From contig JAJDTP010000004.1 in assembly GCA_022827095.1 (NCBI GenBank), positions 1 through 64,000 of the forward strand: a DNA stretch of 64,000 nucleotides. Reading direction: 5' to 3'. Below, piece by piece: positions 27,306-35,611 of the stretch; within the stretch, counting starts at the first letter, position 1; the number at the start of each line of letters is the position of its first letter. Position numbers and translations under genes: made by a program. The notes beneath the pieces are model-generated. The model searched no databases, was not told the origin of the DNA, and saw only the letters and a program-made list of their open reading frames with translations. Source of the DNA: Dehalococcoidia bacterium (lineage in GTDB: Bacteria; Chloroflexota; Dehalococcoidia; Lucifugimonadales; UBA3495).

Positions 27306-27475
27306 CCCCGGCGCACCATTACGGTTTAATAGGGAAGGCGGTGAAAAGCCGCCGCGGTTGCGCCACTGTAAGCGGGGAGCCGACCGGCGAAGACCACTGT
27401 CCACCAACATGGATGGGAAGGTGTCGGTCAGGTGCTGATCCGCAAGCCAGGAGACCTGCCCGGGAAGGTGGAGCA
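27306..27475 (+). promoter_or_regulatory. Cobalamin (B12) riboswitch
   Basis: The core elements are in order: AATAGGGAAGGCGGTGAAAA, GCCGCCGCGGTTGCGCCACT followed by GTAAGCGGGGAGC, the GACCACTG piece, GGGAAGGTGTCGG, and the B12 box AAGCCAGGAGACCTGCC at 27444-27460. It senses adenosyl- or related cobalamins and normally lowers expression when B12 is plentiful. A strong terminator hairpin follows at 27557, so control is probably transcriptional. The downstream genes are an SBP and two ABC permeases. Confidence 0.95.
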
Positions 27476-27556
27476 CTACTCTGCGCCAAACAGAGATAGG
27501 CCCATCGGGTTCCCCGTTGAACAGGACAGGAAACCCCGAGGCTAAAGAGAGATTTC

Positions 27557-27590
27557 AACCCCGGCAGAGTAGATGCCGGGGTTTCTGTTT
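27557..27590 (+). terminator. Rho-independent terminator of the B12 riboswitch
   Basis: Perfect 10-bp stem AACCCCGGCA / TGCCGGGGTT with loop GAGTAGA, followed by TCTGTTTGTT. It lies between riboswitch and first gene, the arrangement of a riboswitch expression platform. Confidence 0.85.
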
Positions 27591-27697
27591 GTTCGGTCGC
27601 GACTTCCGGCCGCAAGAGCGAAAACGGTCCCGGCGTCTCTCATTTCCCAATCAGGACGCAAGTCTGGTCAACAACACAGCGGGAAAGGAGCAGCACA

Positions 27698-29398
27698 ATG
27701 AGACCTACTGGACGATTCTTCACCGTCATCCTGGCGACCATGACCCTATGGATCCTGGCCTGTGGCGGCGCTCAACAACCGGATGCGGCGCCGCAATCCG
27801 CCGGGCCGGTTTCCACTGCGCCGGCCGCAACCGCAGCGCCCCAGGCCCAGGCCCAACCCACGCCCGTGCCAACCGCGGTGATGCAGGGCGAGCCGGTGGA
27901 ACTGCGGGTGGGCGCCGTCGCCGACACTTACCGAAATGACGAGAATGACATGAGCCGTCTGAACATCGGCCTGTACCCCCTCAACGTGAACATTTTCGAC
28001 CAGTTGGTGCTGGTGAACCACGATTTCCAGCTTGAGCCGATGCTGGCAGAATCATGGGAGTACCGCCGGGATACCGGGTCTTGGCGCTTCCATCTGCGGG
28101 AAGACGTGGCGTTTCATGACGGCCAGCCATTCACCGCCCAGGCCGTGGTCGAAATGGTGGCGACGTACTGGTCCCAGGGCGCGGGCGGAAACCGGCTGAG
28201 GATCGACGCGAGTTCAGCTGCCGCGGTGGACGAGTTGACCGTGGACATAACACCTGTCAAGCCACACCTGCGGCTGCCCGAGGAACTGGCTCACTCGGCC
28301 TACGGAATACGGGCTCCAGGGGCCAACCCGCTCGACGGGGTGCACATAGGCTCCGGCCCATTCCAATACGTTGAGTACGTCAAGGACGATCATATAGCAG
28401 CAGGGAAAAACACCGAATACTGGGGAGCGGTTCCTCGGGTTGACCGGATCGAATTTCGCTTCATGCCAGATCCCAACACGCGCATCCTGGCGCTCCAAGC
28501 CGGGGACGTGGACGTGATCTTTGATGTCCCGCCCGAAGCTACGTCCCTGCTCGAAGGTTTGGACGATATCCAGGTGCTGCCCACCGGTGTCAGCGCCAGC
28601 CAGTACATCATGGTGCTGCTCACCGGAGAAGAGCCGTATGTCCTGACCCAGGACATCATGGTACGTGAAGCCCTGGGCTACGCCATCGACCGTGAGGCAA
28701 TCCTGGAAGTCTCCTTCGACGGCTACGCCGAGGCAAGCCAGCTCTTCAGCCCGCCGGGGGTTTTGGGTGAGTACGCGGACCGCATCGTGGGTTATGAATA
28801 TGATCCCGACCGGGCCAGGTCTTTGTTGACGGAGGCCGGATGGACGGCGCCGGATGGGGCCGATATACGGGAGAAGGCAGGCCAGCCCCTGACCCTGGAG
28901 TTCATCAACGGATTTCCCGCAGGACCGGAGAATGGACAGACTGCGGAGATCATCCAAGCCCAACTGAGAGAGGTCGGAATAGACCTCAAGGTCACCAACG
29001 TCCCCGACAATGCAACGTACTCGAGCCTGCTCAAGGACAAGCAGGGGGACCTGTTCCTTGAGATCGGGAACCAGAACAGCCCCTCCGCGTGTTTCCTGGC
29101 CAGTCTCTTCTACAGCCGTTACGAGACGCCCGGGTCGTACGCTCGTGGATTTGGCCCAGGTCCCCTGGGCTGGCCGCATTATGACGACGCAATCGACGCC
29201 TGCAATGGCGCTCTCACCACCGGCGAGGCCGCGATGCACCGGGCCGAAGCCATCGGCATCCTGGTGGATGAGTCAAGGTCATTGATTCCCTTGGTGGGCA
29301 TCACGCGAATCTACGCGGCGCGCGACCATGTGCAGGACTTCGATCCTCACCCGGTCCGGCTGCATGTGCGGTGGGATTCTCTCTCGGCCGACCGGTGA
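27698..29398 (+). CDS. ABC transporter substrate-binding lipoprotein, peptide/nickel family (SBP_bac_5)
   Basis: 566 residues. AAAGGAG lies 8 bases before the ATG. Signal peptide and lipobox ILAC (Cys22), then an Ala/Pro-rich linker. The mature part has the family 5 SBP features: LEPMLAESWEYRRDTGSWRFHLREDVAFHDG near residue 110-140, GSGPFQYVEYVKDDHIAAGKNTEYWG, and ALGYAIDREAI. Family members bind oligopeptides, nickel, heme or opines. It is the first gene after a B12 riboswitch, so a ligand tied to cobalamin supply (cobalt, a corrinoid, or a precursor) is plausible but not shown by the sequence. Confidence 0.9.
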   Translation: MRPTGRFFTVILATMTLWILACGGAQQPDAAPQSAGPVSTAPAATAAPQAQAQPTPVPTAVMQGEPVELRVGAVADTYRNDENDMSRLNIGLYPLNVNIFDQLVLVNHDFQLEPMLAESWEYRRDTGSWRFHLREDVAFHDGQPFTAQAVVEMVATYWSQGAGGNRLRIDASSAAAVDELTVDITPVKPHLRLPEELAHSAYGIRAPGANPLDGVHIGSGPFQYVEYVKDDHIAAGKNTEYWGAVPRVDRIEFRFMPDPNTRILALQAGDVDVIFDVPPEATSLLEGLDDIQVLPTGVSASQYIMVLLTGEEPYVLTQDIMVREALGYAIDREAILEVSFDGYAEASQLFSPPGVLGEYADRIVGYEYDPDRARSLLTEAGWTAPDGADIREKAGQPLTLEFINGFPAGPENGQTAEIIQAQLREVGIDLKVTNVPDNATYSSLLKDKQGDLFLEIGNQNSPSACFLASLFYSRYETPGSYARGFGPGPLGWPHYDDAIDACNGALTTGEAAMHRAEAIGILVDESRSLIPLVGITRIYAARDHVQDFDPHPVRLHVRWDSLSADR

Positions 29399-29457
29399 TT
29401 GCGCAGGGCCAGTGGCTTTCACTGGCCCAAAACCTTGTTCAATTCATGACGGCGGCA

Positions 29458-29617
29458 GTAACTGTTCAGAGTTGAGGGGGAAGTGTCATTGCGAGCGCAG
29501 CGAGGCAATCTCGTTGGCGCAAGGGAGTCCTTCGGGGCAGACGTCCCTGATACGGCCTCGAGATTGCCACAGCGCAAGCGCCTCGCAATGACAGTCCCCT
29601 GAAGTCTGAACAGTTAC
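29458..29617. repeat. 160-bp palindromic MITE-like element, copy 2
   Basis: Ends GTAACTGTTCAGA and TCTGAACAGTTAC are exact inverted repeats. Inside, GTCATTGCGAG (29485) and CTCGCAATGAC mirror each other and CAATCTCG is mirrored by CGAGATTG. It has the same length and architecture as the element at 7858-8017. It sits inside the transporter operon, between the binding-protein gene and the first permease gene, where the hairpin could weaken or stabilise the transcript. Confidence 0.85.
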
Positions 29618-29670
29618 CGGCATAGAACAGGAGGGGGCGTATCGGACTTCACTTCTACCTTGCCCGTCGA

Positions 29671-30606
29671 TTGCTCTCGCTGTTTCCCGTATGGATCGCC
29701 ATCACATTCCTCGCGTTCGGCCTGGGCGCCATGGCACCGGGGGATCCGGCGGAAGCAATCTACTACCACACCTTTGGGGTGCCTCCCACCGACCAGGCGG
29801 CGCTTGATGAACTGCGCGACGAACTTGGTCTGAACGACCCGTTCCTGGTGCGCTACGGACTCTGGACCTACCGGGCGCTCCAGGGCGACTTGGGCATTTC
29901 ATACCGTACAGGCGACCCGGTGTGGAACCAACTGGCGTCCCGGCTTTGGGCAACCCTCAAGCTGGCGCTCGGCGGTGTGATGGTCGCGATAGCGATTGCA
30001 CTCCCTTTGGGCATTCTGGCTGCGGTTCGACAGGACTCGACATTGGACCTGGCGGCTCGGCTGTTCAGCCTGATCGGGGCCGCCATGCCTTCCTATTGGC
30101 TGGCCTACCTGCTGATCCTGGTCTTCGCGGTGCATCTGCACTGGCTGCCGGTCGCGGGTTCGGATTCGTGGCAGCACTTGGTTCTTCCCTGCACCACCCT
30201 GGGATTGAGCGGCGCCGCGCTGCTCAGTCGTCTGCTTCGGTCGTCCATGCTGGAAGCCATGGGCAACGAATACATGCGCGTGGCGCGGGCCAAGGGCTTG
30301 CCGGAGAGGCAGGTCATACTGGTGCATGCCCTGCGCAATGCCCTCATACCGGTGGTCACCGTCATGGGGACCATGCTTGGGTTCCTGCTGTCCGGCGCTA
30401 TTGTCATCGAGACAGTATTCGCGTGGCCCGGCCTGGGGCGGATGATGATCGACGCAATATCCTTCCGGGATTACCCGGTAATCCAGGGCTTCGTAATCTT
30501 CGCCGGCACGGTGTTCATTCTGGTCAATCTGGCGGTTGATGTGTCATACACCTGGATCGACCCCAGGATCCGGTTGGCCGGTGGTCCGGATGCAAGCCGA
30601 GGGTGA
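29671..30606 (+). CDS. ABC transporter permease, DppB/NikB type
   Basis: Around 311-321 residues with six helices, the DppB loop (PAEAIYYHTFGVPPTDQAALDELRDELGLNDPFLVRY) after helix 1, and the EAA loop EYMRVARAKGLPERQVILVHALRNALIP that docks on the ATPase. The coordinates start at TTG 29671, but family members begin about ten residues earlier. In frame there, the only codon with a good ribosome site (AGGAGG, 6 bases) is ATC at 29641, giving GLHFYLARRLLSLFP. Either an AUC start or an ATG-to-ATC change is likely. Second gene of the B12-riboswitch operon. Confidence 0.9.
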   Translation: MLSLFPVWIAITFLAFGLGAMAPGDPAEAIYYHTFGVPPTDQAALDELRDELGLNDPFLVRYGLWTYRALQGDLGISYRTGDPVWNQLASRLWATLKLALGGVMVAIAIALPLGILAAVRQDSTLDLAARLFSLIGAAMPSYWLAYLLILVFAVHLHWLPVAGSDSWQHLVLPCTTLGLSGAALLSRLLRSSMLEAMGNEYMRVARAKGLPERQVILVHALRNALIPVVTVMGTMLGFLLSGAIVIETVFAWPGLGRMMIDAISFRDYPVIQGFVIFAGTVFILVNLAVDVSYTWIDPRIRLAGGPDASRG

Positions 30607-30622
30607 AGGAGCGTCTGGCAAC

Positions 30623-31498
30623 ATGCTGACTGCCAGTCCGAGCCTCCGGGTTGCCATCAAAGTGTTGGACATCCGGTTCCTGCGCCTACTGATACGAAAC
30701 CGGGCGGCCGTTGTGGGTCTCCTGATTGTGGCCGTGATGGTTTCGATTGGCTTGTTGGGCCCTCTTCTTGCCCCCTACGACCCGGATACGCAGTTCAGGG
30801 GAAGCCGTCTGGAATCTCCCAATCGCGAGTTTCTCCTGGGCACGGACAACCTGGGCCGCGACCTCTTGAGCCGATTGCTACATGGCGCGAGGCTGTCCAT
30901 CGGCATGGCCGCGTTGTCGACTGTCTTCATCGTTGTCATCGCCGTGGTGATCGGCGCGGTTGCCGGGTATGTTGGCGGCCTCCTGGACGACATCGCAATG
31001 CGCGTGGTCGATGTGATCCTGGCCTTCCCGGGGATCATACTGGCGCTGGCAATAATCGGCGTTCTGGGGCCTGGCCTGGGGAACGTGATGATGAGTCTGG
31101 TTCTGGTCGCATGGGCCGGTTACGCGCGTCTGGTGAGAGGGCTGGTGCTGGAGACGCGCGAGAGGCCCTTCGTGGAGGCCGCGGTCGCGATCGGCTGCGG
31201 TCAGACCAGGATCATGCTGCGCCATATCGTCCCGAATGTGATCTCCCCGGTGATCGTTCTGGGATCCCTGGAAATGGGGACCCTCATCCTGGCTCTGGCC
31301 GGGTTGAACTTTCTCGGTCTGGGAGTCCAGCCTCCGACATCAGAATGGGGATCCATGCTCAACCAGGGACGCTTATTTTTCCAGAGCGAACCTCAGCTCA
31401 TGATTTATCCGGGCGTGATGATCAGTCTGACGGTGCTAGGGTTCAACTTGCTGGGTGACGGCTTGAGAGATTTGATTGACCCGAGATATGCCAACTAA
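30623..31498 (+). CDS. ABC transporter permease, DppC/NikC type
   Basis: 291 residues from ATG 30623 (GAAGGAG 11 bases upstream); in-frame ATGs at 30590 and 30536 overlap the previous gene. Typical DppC order: N-terminal helix (RNRAAVVGLLIVAVMVSIGLLGPLLAPYDPD), FLLGTDNLGRDLLSRLLHGARLSI, five more helices, EAA loop AAVAIGCGQTRIMLRHIVPNVISPV, and the ending MISLTVLGFNLLGDGLRDLIDPR. It forms the channel with the DppB-type partner. No ATPase (DppD/F or NikD/E) follows in the window. Confidence 0.92.
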   Translation: MLTASPSLRVAIKVLDIRFLRLLIRNRAAVVGLLIVAVMVSIGLLGPLLAPYDPDTQFRGSRLESPNREFLLGTDNLGRDLLSRLLHGARLSIGMAALSTVFIVVIAVVIGAVAGYVGGLLDDIAMRVVDVILAFPGIILALAIIGVLGPGLGNVMMSLVLVAWAGYARLVRGLVLETRERPFVEAAVAIGCGQTRIMLRHIVPNVISPVIVLGSLEMGTLILALAGLNFLGLGVQPPTSEWGSMLNQGRLFFQSEPQLMIYPGVMISLTVLGFNLLGDGLRDLIDPRYAN

Positions 31499-31952
31499 GG
31501 ACTTCCCCGGCAGGTGGAGGAATGCCAAAAAATGCGGATGGATCTGTGAGTGTGAAGCCGTATCGCCGATAGCCAGGATACGGGGCCGTCCGCATGAGAC
31601 GTTTTCCGATGTGGCCGAGCGCAAGCGCCGAAACGATGCTCTGTGGTACCGAGCCAATGGGGGGCGCACCCGCCATCGCTCCAAAAGAGTAGGTGGACGA
31701 TTGCGGCGCGGAACCGGCAGTCGGGTTCCCGGCTCCTGCGGGCCGGGCATTCGGGATTGTTTCCCACAGCTGACAGTTTGCGGAACGCTCTCCCGGCCAG
31801 GCGACAGAAGACACTTGCAAGTTGGACCCTGGAGATGATCCTATGCCGCAGGAGATTGCTCTGATGAGTTCCGTCACGCCTGTCATACATATATTCAAAC
31901 AAAAGGCGACCTAATTTATATGTATTCAATATAGTTTGGCGGACTTTATGGG
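31499..31952. other. Gap with AT-rich inverted repeat
   Basis: No convincing gene. At 31885-31925 a 9-bp perfect inverted repeat (ATACATATA / TATATGTAT, 23-base spacer) lies in an AT-rich island, and TATTCAA occurs twice. This contrasts strongly with the GC-rich surroundings. It could be an operator, an old insertion end, or part of the promoter of the gene at 31953. Confidence 0.4.
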
Positions 31953-32552
31953 TTGTTTCGCACCGGTGGTATCGTACCAATAGTTTCCGTAGTGTGGTTC
32001 GTGGGTGCCGACGAATGGGAGGTCTGGGTCTGCGGCGTAGGCAAGAAGGCCAAGCACCGGGCGGCCGATGTCTATTTCACGGCCGTCGCTAAGGTAAACA
32101 CCAAGGGTTGGCCGGTTACCACCGAGGACTTGGACGATGCCCGTGCCCATCGTCGCGTTCCCAGCACGTCCACGAGTAGTACCTCCAGTGTGAGCGCCCA
32201 CGCTTACATTGACTGCGAAGACGGCTTGCCGAGCGTCGATGACGTGTCCATCACCCGGAGCCTCAACGACGATGACTTCGTTGCCAGTTGGGATCACGTC
32301 GACGGGTGTATCGACGACATCGCCATGGCTCGCATCGTGGCCTGGCTAGCGATTGAATTCGACAACGGCGATATTGGGTACGACACCGTGTACGGTCTTG
32401 GAGGGACTGCCACCAGGGCAAGGTTTGATCTGAGCCCATGGCAAGACTTTGAGCCGGTGGCTGGCCTCTTCGAGGTACACCTGTACCCGACGAACCAGGA
32501 ATATGGCGGAGAGGCGTACGTCTATGAGTTCGAGATCGACGAGGTGAAGTAA
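31953..32552 (+). CDS. Hypothetical protein
   Basis: Up to 199 residues; first possible codon is TTG 31953 and the true start may be a later GTG. The C-terminal half (FVASWDHVDGCIDDIAMARIV, then FDNGDIGYDTVYGLGGTATRARFDL, EVHLYPTNQEYGGEAYVYEFEI) has the pattern of a beta-sandwich such as a fibronectin type III-like domain. A Ser/Thr-rich stretch (STSTSSTSSVS) precedes it. No signal peptide is visible at the present start. I do not recognise the family. A minus-strand frame over the first half is also open, so confidence is limited. Confidence 0.45.
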   Translation: MFRTGGIVPIVSVVWFVGADEWEVWVCGVGKKAKHRAADVYFTAVAKVNTKGWPVTTEDLDDARAHRRVPSTSTSSTSSVSAHAYIDCEDGLPSVDDVSITRSLNDDDFVASWDHVDGCIDDIAMARIVAWLAIEFDNGDIGYDTVYGLGGTATRARFDLSPWQDFEPVAGLFEVHLYPTNQEYGGEAYVYEFEIDEVK

Positions 32553-32678
32553 CCTCCCCGTCGACGACGGCTCCACCCCATGGCCGGGTCTGCGGGGAGC
32601 GCAGACCCGGCTCGCTGGTTACGGGTTGGGTTGTGCTACGATACCCCGCTTGGTATGGCAATAGACCGAAGGTGCCCT

Positions 32679-33206
32679 ATGGATATCTCGATGGGTGTAG
32701 TGTTCTTCGCGTACTTCTTCGGCGCGTGGGCGTGGTCTTGGGGGTGCTGGGTGTGTTTCGCTGTGGTGGCCACGGCTCCGGCGGGTGCCTTCCTCTGCTG
32801 GATTTGGGCCCGCCGGCAGGGTCTGGACGCCGCCCGTTGCGCCAAGCGCGGTGCGCTCTATTGGGCGTGCGGCCTCATGCCTTGGGTCCACTTCGCGTTT
32901 CAGATCAATGGACTACGTCCCCCCCGGTGGCGGATGCGGGTGGCCTACTTTGCGCTGTGCGCCGCGCTGATGCTGGGGCCAGTGATCGGTGGCTTCTTCC
33001 GGTCAGCAGACCTGATGCGTCACGAGTGGTTGGTCGTAACCCCGGTCCTCAGCCTGCTGGCGTTGCCGACGGTGCTGGTAGCCTTGGCGATGGCGGAGCA
33101 GCTTCCGGCGGCACGGCAACGTGTCCACACCGGCCATGTTGTCGCCGCCACTCTAGGGGCCTTGGCGATGTTGACGTGGTTGCCTCATCGCCTATTTGCG
33201 TGGTGA
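32679..33206 (+). CDS. Integral membrane protein, unknown function
   Basis: 175 residues from ATG 32679 (GAAGG 6 bases upstream); a longer upstream reading is less likely. Five hydrophobic helices are visible: MGVVFFAYFFGAWAWSWGCW, WVCFAVVATAPAGAFLCWIW, a short one at GALYWACGLMPWVHFAF, VAYFALCAALMLGPVIGGFF and WLVVTPVLSLLALPTVLVAL. A basic loop ARRQGLDAARCAKRG sits on one side. No family recognised. It precedes an RCC1-repeat lipoprotein by 44 bp and may share its transcript. Confidence 0.6.
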   Translation: MDISMGVVFFAYFFGAWAWSWGCWVCFAVVATAPAGAFLCWIWARRQGLDAARCAKRGALYWACGLMPWVHFAFQINGLRPPRWRMRVAYFALCAALMLGPVIGGFFRSADLMRHEWLVVTPVLSLLALPTVLVALAMAEQLPAARQRVHTGHVVAATLGALAMLTWLPHRLFAW

Positions 33207-33250
33207 CGCGCCCGCTGGGGACAATGGTGCCCTGAATTACGGAGCAGATA

Positions 33251-34150
33251 ATGAGCACACGTTTTCTAGTACTCCCGAGGTATGGATGTATTGCGTCAGT
33301 GCTGCTGCTAGTGGTCGTCGCCGGTGTCGCCTGCGGATCGGACGCGCCACAGGCGGCACCACCCGAGGAGCTCTACCAGGCCGTCAGCGTGGGGTCGGCG
33401 TTCACGTGCGGCCTACGGCTTGACGGGTCGGTCCAGTGCTGGGGACAGGACGCCGCTAACGAGGAGAAGGGGATGCTGGATGTGCCGAAGAAAGGGGTGT
33501 TCACCGCTATAACGTCGGGGTACTTCGGCAACTGTGCGCTCCGGAACGACGGGCGTCTGAAGTGCTGGGGTCGGGTCGATGGTGGCACCAAACCGTTCCA
33601 GAGGTTCACTGCTATTCAGATGGAATTCCGGGACATCTGCGCCCTGCGGGAAGACGGAGAACTGCGGTGCTGGGGAAGCAATGTCGGAGATATAACCCGG
33701 ACGCCGGCCGGCACATTCGTAGACTTCTCGGCTGATTCCAGCTACGGTTGCGCCTTCCGCACCGACCGCGAACTAGTGTGCTGGGGTGAGGCCGCGACCG
33801 AGGAGTGGGCGACCCCGCCGGATGGAGAATTCCAGTCCCTCGCTGCTGCCGCTTACGGAATGTGCGGATTGCGGCCCAACGGTGAGATCGAGTGCTGGGG
33901 GCCACCGGACCAGGAGTTTATGCACCATCCGGCAGGTGAGTTCATGTCCATCAGCGTGGAGCAGTCGTACGGGTGCGGCGTCCGCCCGGACGGGACAGTG
34001 GAATGCTGGGGCAACGACGGCTCGTTTGGTCGGGCGTCCCCACCCGCGGACGGACGGTTTCGGTCAGTGAGCACGGGTACGAGCCACGCGTGTGGGATCA
34101 CACTGGAGTACCGCGTCGAATGCTGGGGGGCGACTCAATTCGGTCCGTGA
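33251..34150 (+). CDS. RCC1-like repeat lipoprotein
   Basis: 299 residues. Signal peptide with lipobox VAGVAC. The mature protein has seven repeats of about 35-40 residues, each with a Cys followed by an acidic/Gly turn and the motif CWG (FTCGLRLDGSVQCWG, GNCALRNDGRLKCWG, DICALREDGELRCWG, and so on). This is the bacterial RCC1-type beta-propeller seen in surface proteins; paired Cys in each blade may form disulfides. Seven repeats are enough to close a propeller. The ligand is unknown. Confidence 0.88.
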   Translation: MSTRFLVLPRYGCIASVLLLVVVAGVACGSDAPQAAPPEELYQAVSVGSAFTCGLRLDGSVQCWGQDAANEEKGMLDVPKKGVFTAITSGYFGNCALRNDGRLKCWGRVDGGTKPFQRFTAIQMEFRDICALREDGELRCWGSNVGDITRTPAGTFVDFSADSSYGCAFRTDRELVCWGEAATEEWATPPDGEFQSLAAAAYGMCGLRPNGEIECWGPPDQEFMHHPAGEFMSISVEQSYGCGVRPDGTVECWGNDGSFGRASPPADGRFRSVSTGTSHACGITLEYRVECWGATQFGP

Positions 34151-34177
34151 GTGCAGACGGGACCGTGAGGAACTGAC

Positions 34178-34206
34178 GGGAGGTCCAGTATTGCGCTGGG
34201 CCTCCC
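34178..34206 (+). terminator. Possible terminator hairpin after the RCC1 gene
   Basis: GGGAGGTCCAG / CTGGGCCTCCC forms an 11-bp stem (one G-T pair) with loop TATTGCG, 28 bp after the RCC1-repeat stop. The T-run is weak (TACTTG), so it may only stabilise the 3' end. Confidence 0.4.
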
Positions 34207-34305
34207 TACTTGCTGTCTGCGCTGCGCCGGCCTAGTATGGACATGCTGGAGCTTGTCCCCTGAGCATTCGCTGATGGCACATTGCCTGAAACAGCCGGAG
34301 CGGTC

Positions 34306-34839
34306 ATGACCTCATGGAGATATGTATCCCGCGTCCTCAGTCGGATGTTTGATTACTCTGGTCGGGCGAGTCGAGTGGAATTCTGGTGGTGGATGCGGCT
34401 GCTGTTCTGCGTTCTACCGGTGTTGTCCGTCGCTTGGGTTGCTATCGAGATGTTGTTAGCGCGGTCTGTCCCGAGTCTTGGCATGATGGTGTTTTCGGTA
34501 CTGGCGTACTCGGTCATCCTCTTTGCTGTTGTGGGCTTTCTTCCCACGTTGGCCCTTACCGTCCGACGTCTGCATGACACCGGCAGGAGTGGTGGGGTAG
34601 TGGTGGCCTGGTTCGTGCTCCCATTGTTCGCGTGGATTGTCTTCCTTGGCGTTGGTTTCGTCACCCTCAGCATCGGATTGGTTGGAGGTGATCCGTCGGT
34701 TATACCCACTTACGCGTCTCTGGGCATAGCCATTGCCGTTACCCTGGCCGTGGCTTGCTGGGCCACCTGGTTGCTCAGTCGGAACGGTGACGATGGCGTC
34801 AACATCTTCGGGGAAGCTCCACGACGGGAATGGCAATGA
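34306..34839 (+). CDS. DUF805 family membrane protein
   Basis: 177 residues from ATG 34306 (GGAG 5 bases upstream); an upstream TTG is less likely. The start FDYSGRASRVEFWWWMRLLF and the central LALTVRRLHDTGRSGGVVVAWF are the DUF805 signature motifs, with four transmembrane helices and the ending ATWLLSRNGDDGVNIFGEAP. Family members (YhaH-like) are small inner-membrane proteins of unknown function. Confidence 0.88.
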   Translation: MTSWRYVSRVLSRMFDYSGRASRVEFWWWMRLLFCVLPVLSVAWVAIEMLLARSVPSLGMMVFSVLAYSVILFAVVGFLPTLALTVRRLHDTGRSGGVVVAWFVLPLFAWIVFLGVGFVTLSIGLVGGDPSVIPTYASLGIAIAVTLAVACWATWLLSRNGDDGVNIFGEAPRREWQ

Positions 34840-35611
34840 CCATTCATCCCAGGTGCGTATGCCGACGCTGGCGTTGCCCGGAAATCAGCGAATGCCAGGA
34901 AAGTCTGGGCTACCGGGCTGGTTACGAAATCCGTTGGGATGTTGGCCGGACTCTGGCGCGGCGACTCTGGATCTGGAGTAGCGAAATTTCCTCTTCTGAC
35001 GTCCCTTTGACCCATTCAGAACGTCCGTGCTATGATGTGTCTCGCAGGTGATTGCCATTATCCCGCCAGGTTCCGAGAACACACGGCCAATTTCGATCAG
35101 CATCCAAGTCGCTACCCGTACCGCAGTAGACTGTCCCCGACCACTCTAATCGGAGTAGTCTCCTGGGTCGCCGCGCCCGCTACAGCGCGCCATGCCATGG
35201 GCATGGAAAATGAGGGCAAAAAGCAAGCGCATTACCCCCGGCCGTGGGGCTGATCACTTCCCGGAACCTGGTCAAAATCAAGCAACCAATCACCCAATCA
35301 CCTGCAAAACCAACCGCCAGTCACCTGCAAAAATCCAATCCCACAGGAGCCATTGCCACCCAATCCAAATTCCATCCGTATCCTGTCCATCCTGTGCATC
35401 CATGCAAATTCCCCGGTCTAACCAAACCGGGCGCGTGAGCAGATCTCCCCGGTAGACAGTGCCTGCGCCGTCGGATAACATGGCGCAGGTTTTTTCACCC
35501 CGTTGCCGCGGCGCCATTACCGGCGGCTCCGTGCCAGGTCGGTAATAAAGAGTCGCACGACGGGGTTTTTGTGTGCCAGAAACCCCGATCTGAGAGGCAT
35601 CCGACCGACCC
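34840..35611. other. Long gap without a gene
   Basis: About 770 bp between DUF805 and the TRAP permease. Composition is less GC-rich around 35240-35420, where TCACCTGCAAAA occurs twice and ATCCTGTCCATCCTGTGCATCC is a low-complexity phrase. No credible ORF seen. A terminator is present at 35463 and a hairpin CGGGGTTT / AAACCCCG sits just before the TRAP gene. Confidence 0.5.
35463..35496 (+). terminator. Rho-independent terminator
   Basis: Stem CCTGCGCC / GGCGCAGG with a 12-base loop, followed by six T. It faces rightward 116 bp before the TRAP permease gene. With no gene directly upstream it may end a leader RNA, i.e. act as an attenuator for the TRAP gene. Confidence 0.7.

Noticed and set aside
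31499-31900. Open frames on both strands after the second permease gene, considered for the missing ABC ATPase
   Set aside because: No Walker A, signature LSGGQ or other ATPase motif in any frame.
35290-35600. Minus-strand frame extending out of the TRAP gene into the gap
   Set aside because: Shadow of the TRAP permease coding strand; the part in the gap has no recognisable protein.
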